Assembly: GCA_964475765.1 (NCBI GenBank)
Contig: CAYYZH010000211.1
Coordinates: 1 to 7,494 of the forward strand
DNA length: 7,494 nt
Source: Thermohalobaculum sp964475765
GTDB taxonomy: Bacteria > Pseudomonadota > Alphaproteobacteria > Rhodobacterales > Rhodobacteraceae
Direction: 5' to 3'
In this document: positions 6,690 through 7,494 of the stretch, piece after piece
Layout of the letters: each line of letters opens with the position of its first letter
Numbering within the stretch: the first letter of the stretch is position 1
Translations under genes and position numbers: made by a program
The notes under the pieces: generated by a model
Told to the model about the DNA's origin: nothing
Seen by the model: only the letters and a program-made list of their open reading frames with translations
Databases searched by the model: none

Positions 6690-7409
6690 TTGAACAAACA
6701 GAAGGCCGGACAATGGCGCAGGGGCGTCATCGCTCCGATTGTCCTTGGCGTCGTCGGTGTCTCGATCCTGCTTTTTCTCGGCGCATGGCAGGTTCAGCGG
6801 CTGGCCTGGAAAGAAGACCTGATCGCGAAGATCGAGGCCCGTTTGGCTGCCGATCCCGTGAGCCTGCCCGCCAGCCCGGATGCCGAACGTGACCGTTTGC
6901 TGCGTGTGACGGTCACTGGCGAGATCGGCACCGAAGAGGTGCACGCCCTTTCCTCGGTCAAACCGCACGGGCCGGGGTTCCGGGTGATCGCACCGTTTCA
7001 GATCGAAGATGCGTCGCGAAAAGTTCTGGTGGATCTCGGTTTTGTCCCAGAACGTCTGAAGGATCGTTCATCTCGCCCGGAAACTGCCAATAAGGGCGAT
7101 GTGCTCGGCCTCCTGTTGTGGCCGCAGGAGGCGGATAGCTTCACTCCTGATCCGGATCTAGGGCGCAACATCTGGTTCGCCCGCGATGTCGAGGCCATGG
7201 CGAAAGCACTGGGGACCGATCCGGTATTGATCGTCGCAGAGCAGCACCCGAAGGACAGCGTGATCCTCCCCCGTCCGCCTGGGATCGATGTGCCGAACCG
7301 GCATTTAGAATATGCACTGACCTGGTTTGGTTTGGCCGTGGTTTGGACGGTTATGTCCATTGTCTGGGCGCGGTCCGAATTGAAACGAGCCAAACAGATA
7401 TGCCCATAA
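6690..7409 (+). CDS. surf1: SURF1 family cytochrome oxidase biogenesis protein
   Basis: SURF1/Shy1 proteins help insert heme A into subunit I; the Paracoccus homologues bind heme A. The 239-residue product has the family's two-helix layout: helix 1 at about 13-32 followed by GAWQVQRLAWKE (31-42), a periplasmic domain with GPGFRVIAPF (94-103) and VDLGFVPE (114-121), then PNRHLEYALTWFGLA (202-216) leading into helix 2 (about 208-226). The start is a TTG at 6690 with GAGGG nine bases upstream; no in-frame ATG precedes helix 1, and the ATG at 6682 runs into a stop after three codons. It follows ctaE after 69 nt across a hairpin, so its level may be set separately from the structural subunits. Length and motifs are complete. 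Confidence 0.93.
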   Translation: MNKQKAGQWRRGVIAPIVLGVVGVSILLFLGAWQVQRLAWKEDLIAKIEARLAADPVSLPASPDAERDRLLRVTVTGEIGTEEVHALSSVKPHGPGFRVIAPFQIEDASRKVLVDLGFVPERLKDRSSRPETANKGDVLGLLLWPQEADSFTPDPDLGRNIWFARDVEAMAKALGTDPVLIVAEQHPKDSVILPRPPGIDVPNRHLEYALTWFGLAVVWTVMSIVWARSELKRAKQICP

Positions 7410-7416
7410 ACGGTGA

Positions 7417-7435
7417 CGGACCCGTTTCGGGTCCG
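7417..7435 (+). terminator. Perfect 8-bp hairpin after SURF1 gene
   Basis: CGGACCCG (7417-7424) and CGGGTCCG (7428-7435) are perfect inverted repeats around TTT, starting 8 nt after the SURF1 stop. This is where the end of the oxidase operon would be expected. No T-run follows, so termination may be weak, may need the second hairpin, or may depend on Rho; the stem could also protect the 3' end. Confidence 0.5.
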
Positions 7436-7445
7436 ATCGAACTCA

Positions 7446-7468
7446 CTCAAACGCCTTCGGCATTTGAG
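7446..7468. terminator. Second hairpin after SURF1 gene, UUCG-type loop
   Basis: CTCAAA (7446-7451) pairs with TTTGAG (7463-7468); after a C/A mismatch the inner GCC/GGC closes a CUUCGG loop, a very stable RNA fold. It lies 10 nt after the first hairpin. It has no T-run on either strand. A tandem-hairpin or bidirectional terminator is plausible. On the minus strand, two frames open to the window edge stop at 7447-7449 and 7443-7445, so a convergent gene could end here. Confidence 0.42.
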
Positions 7469-7494
7469 ATCCTCCGTCCGGGCCCGCCCCCACC

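Noticed and set aside
6621..6693. Extension of subunit III to 6693 by reading directly through the Ns
   Set aside because: The frame after the Ns differs from the frame that gives the conserved LFLFACVYIWGG terminus, so the extended C-terminus is an artefact of the gap size.
6998..7450. 150-codon minus-strand open frame opposite the SURF1 gene
   Set aside because: Antisense to a well-supported SURF1 gene and without recognisable features.
1..7494. Search for mobile elements, CRISPR repeats, tRNA or rRNA, toxin-antitoxin or defence genes
   Set aside because: No direct-repeat arrays, transposase motifs, tRNA-like folds or defence domains were seen by eye; the gene content is conserved housekeeping.

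Overview
The window looks like ordinary core chromosome from a high-GC alphaproteobacterium, most likely a member of the Rhodobacterales (Rhodobacter/Paracoccus/Roseobacter relatives). The grounds are the GC-rich coding style, the ctaC-ctaB-small ORF-ctaG-ctaE-SURF1 order of the aa3 cytochrome c oxidase cluster without the subunit I gene (remembered as typical of that order), and a divergent tldD. The assignment rests on protein and synteny recognition only; no search was run.

Left half, minus strand (read from right to left): tldD (metalloprotease, start at 3004), then a membrane fatty-acid-desaturase-family gene 4 nt after the tldD stop, then after 80 nt the first 191 codons of a UvrD/PcrA-type helicase, which runs off the left edge.

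Right half, plus strand: after a 182-nt divergent intergenic region comes ctaC (subunit II with a complete CuA site), ctaB (heme O synthase, GTG start), a 62-residue one-helix membrane protein, ctaG (Cox11-type CuB chaperone), ctaE (subunit III, broken only by a run of 10 Ns) and a SURF1-family gene with a TTG start. Spacings of 61, 1, 6, 13 and 69 nt suggest one operon. Together the genes supply two structural subunits of aa3 oxidase and most of the machinery for making its heme and loading its copper. Subunit I (ctaD) and heme A synthase (ctaA) are not in the window.

Non-coding parts: two closely spaced dyads upstream of tldD, a GC-rich hairpin between ctaE and SURF1, and two hairpins after SURF1, followed by a C-rich tail that runs to the window edge. 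I found no mobile element, CRISPR array, tRNA, rRNA or defence-type system. The most useful observation is that the N run in ctaE cannot have its true length: reading frame and family comparison predict about 44 missing bases, so the gene is probably intact. I see no convincing evidence of an undescribed system here.
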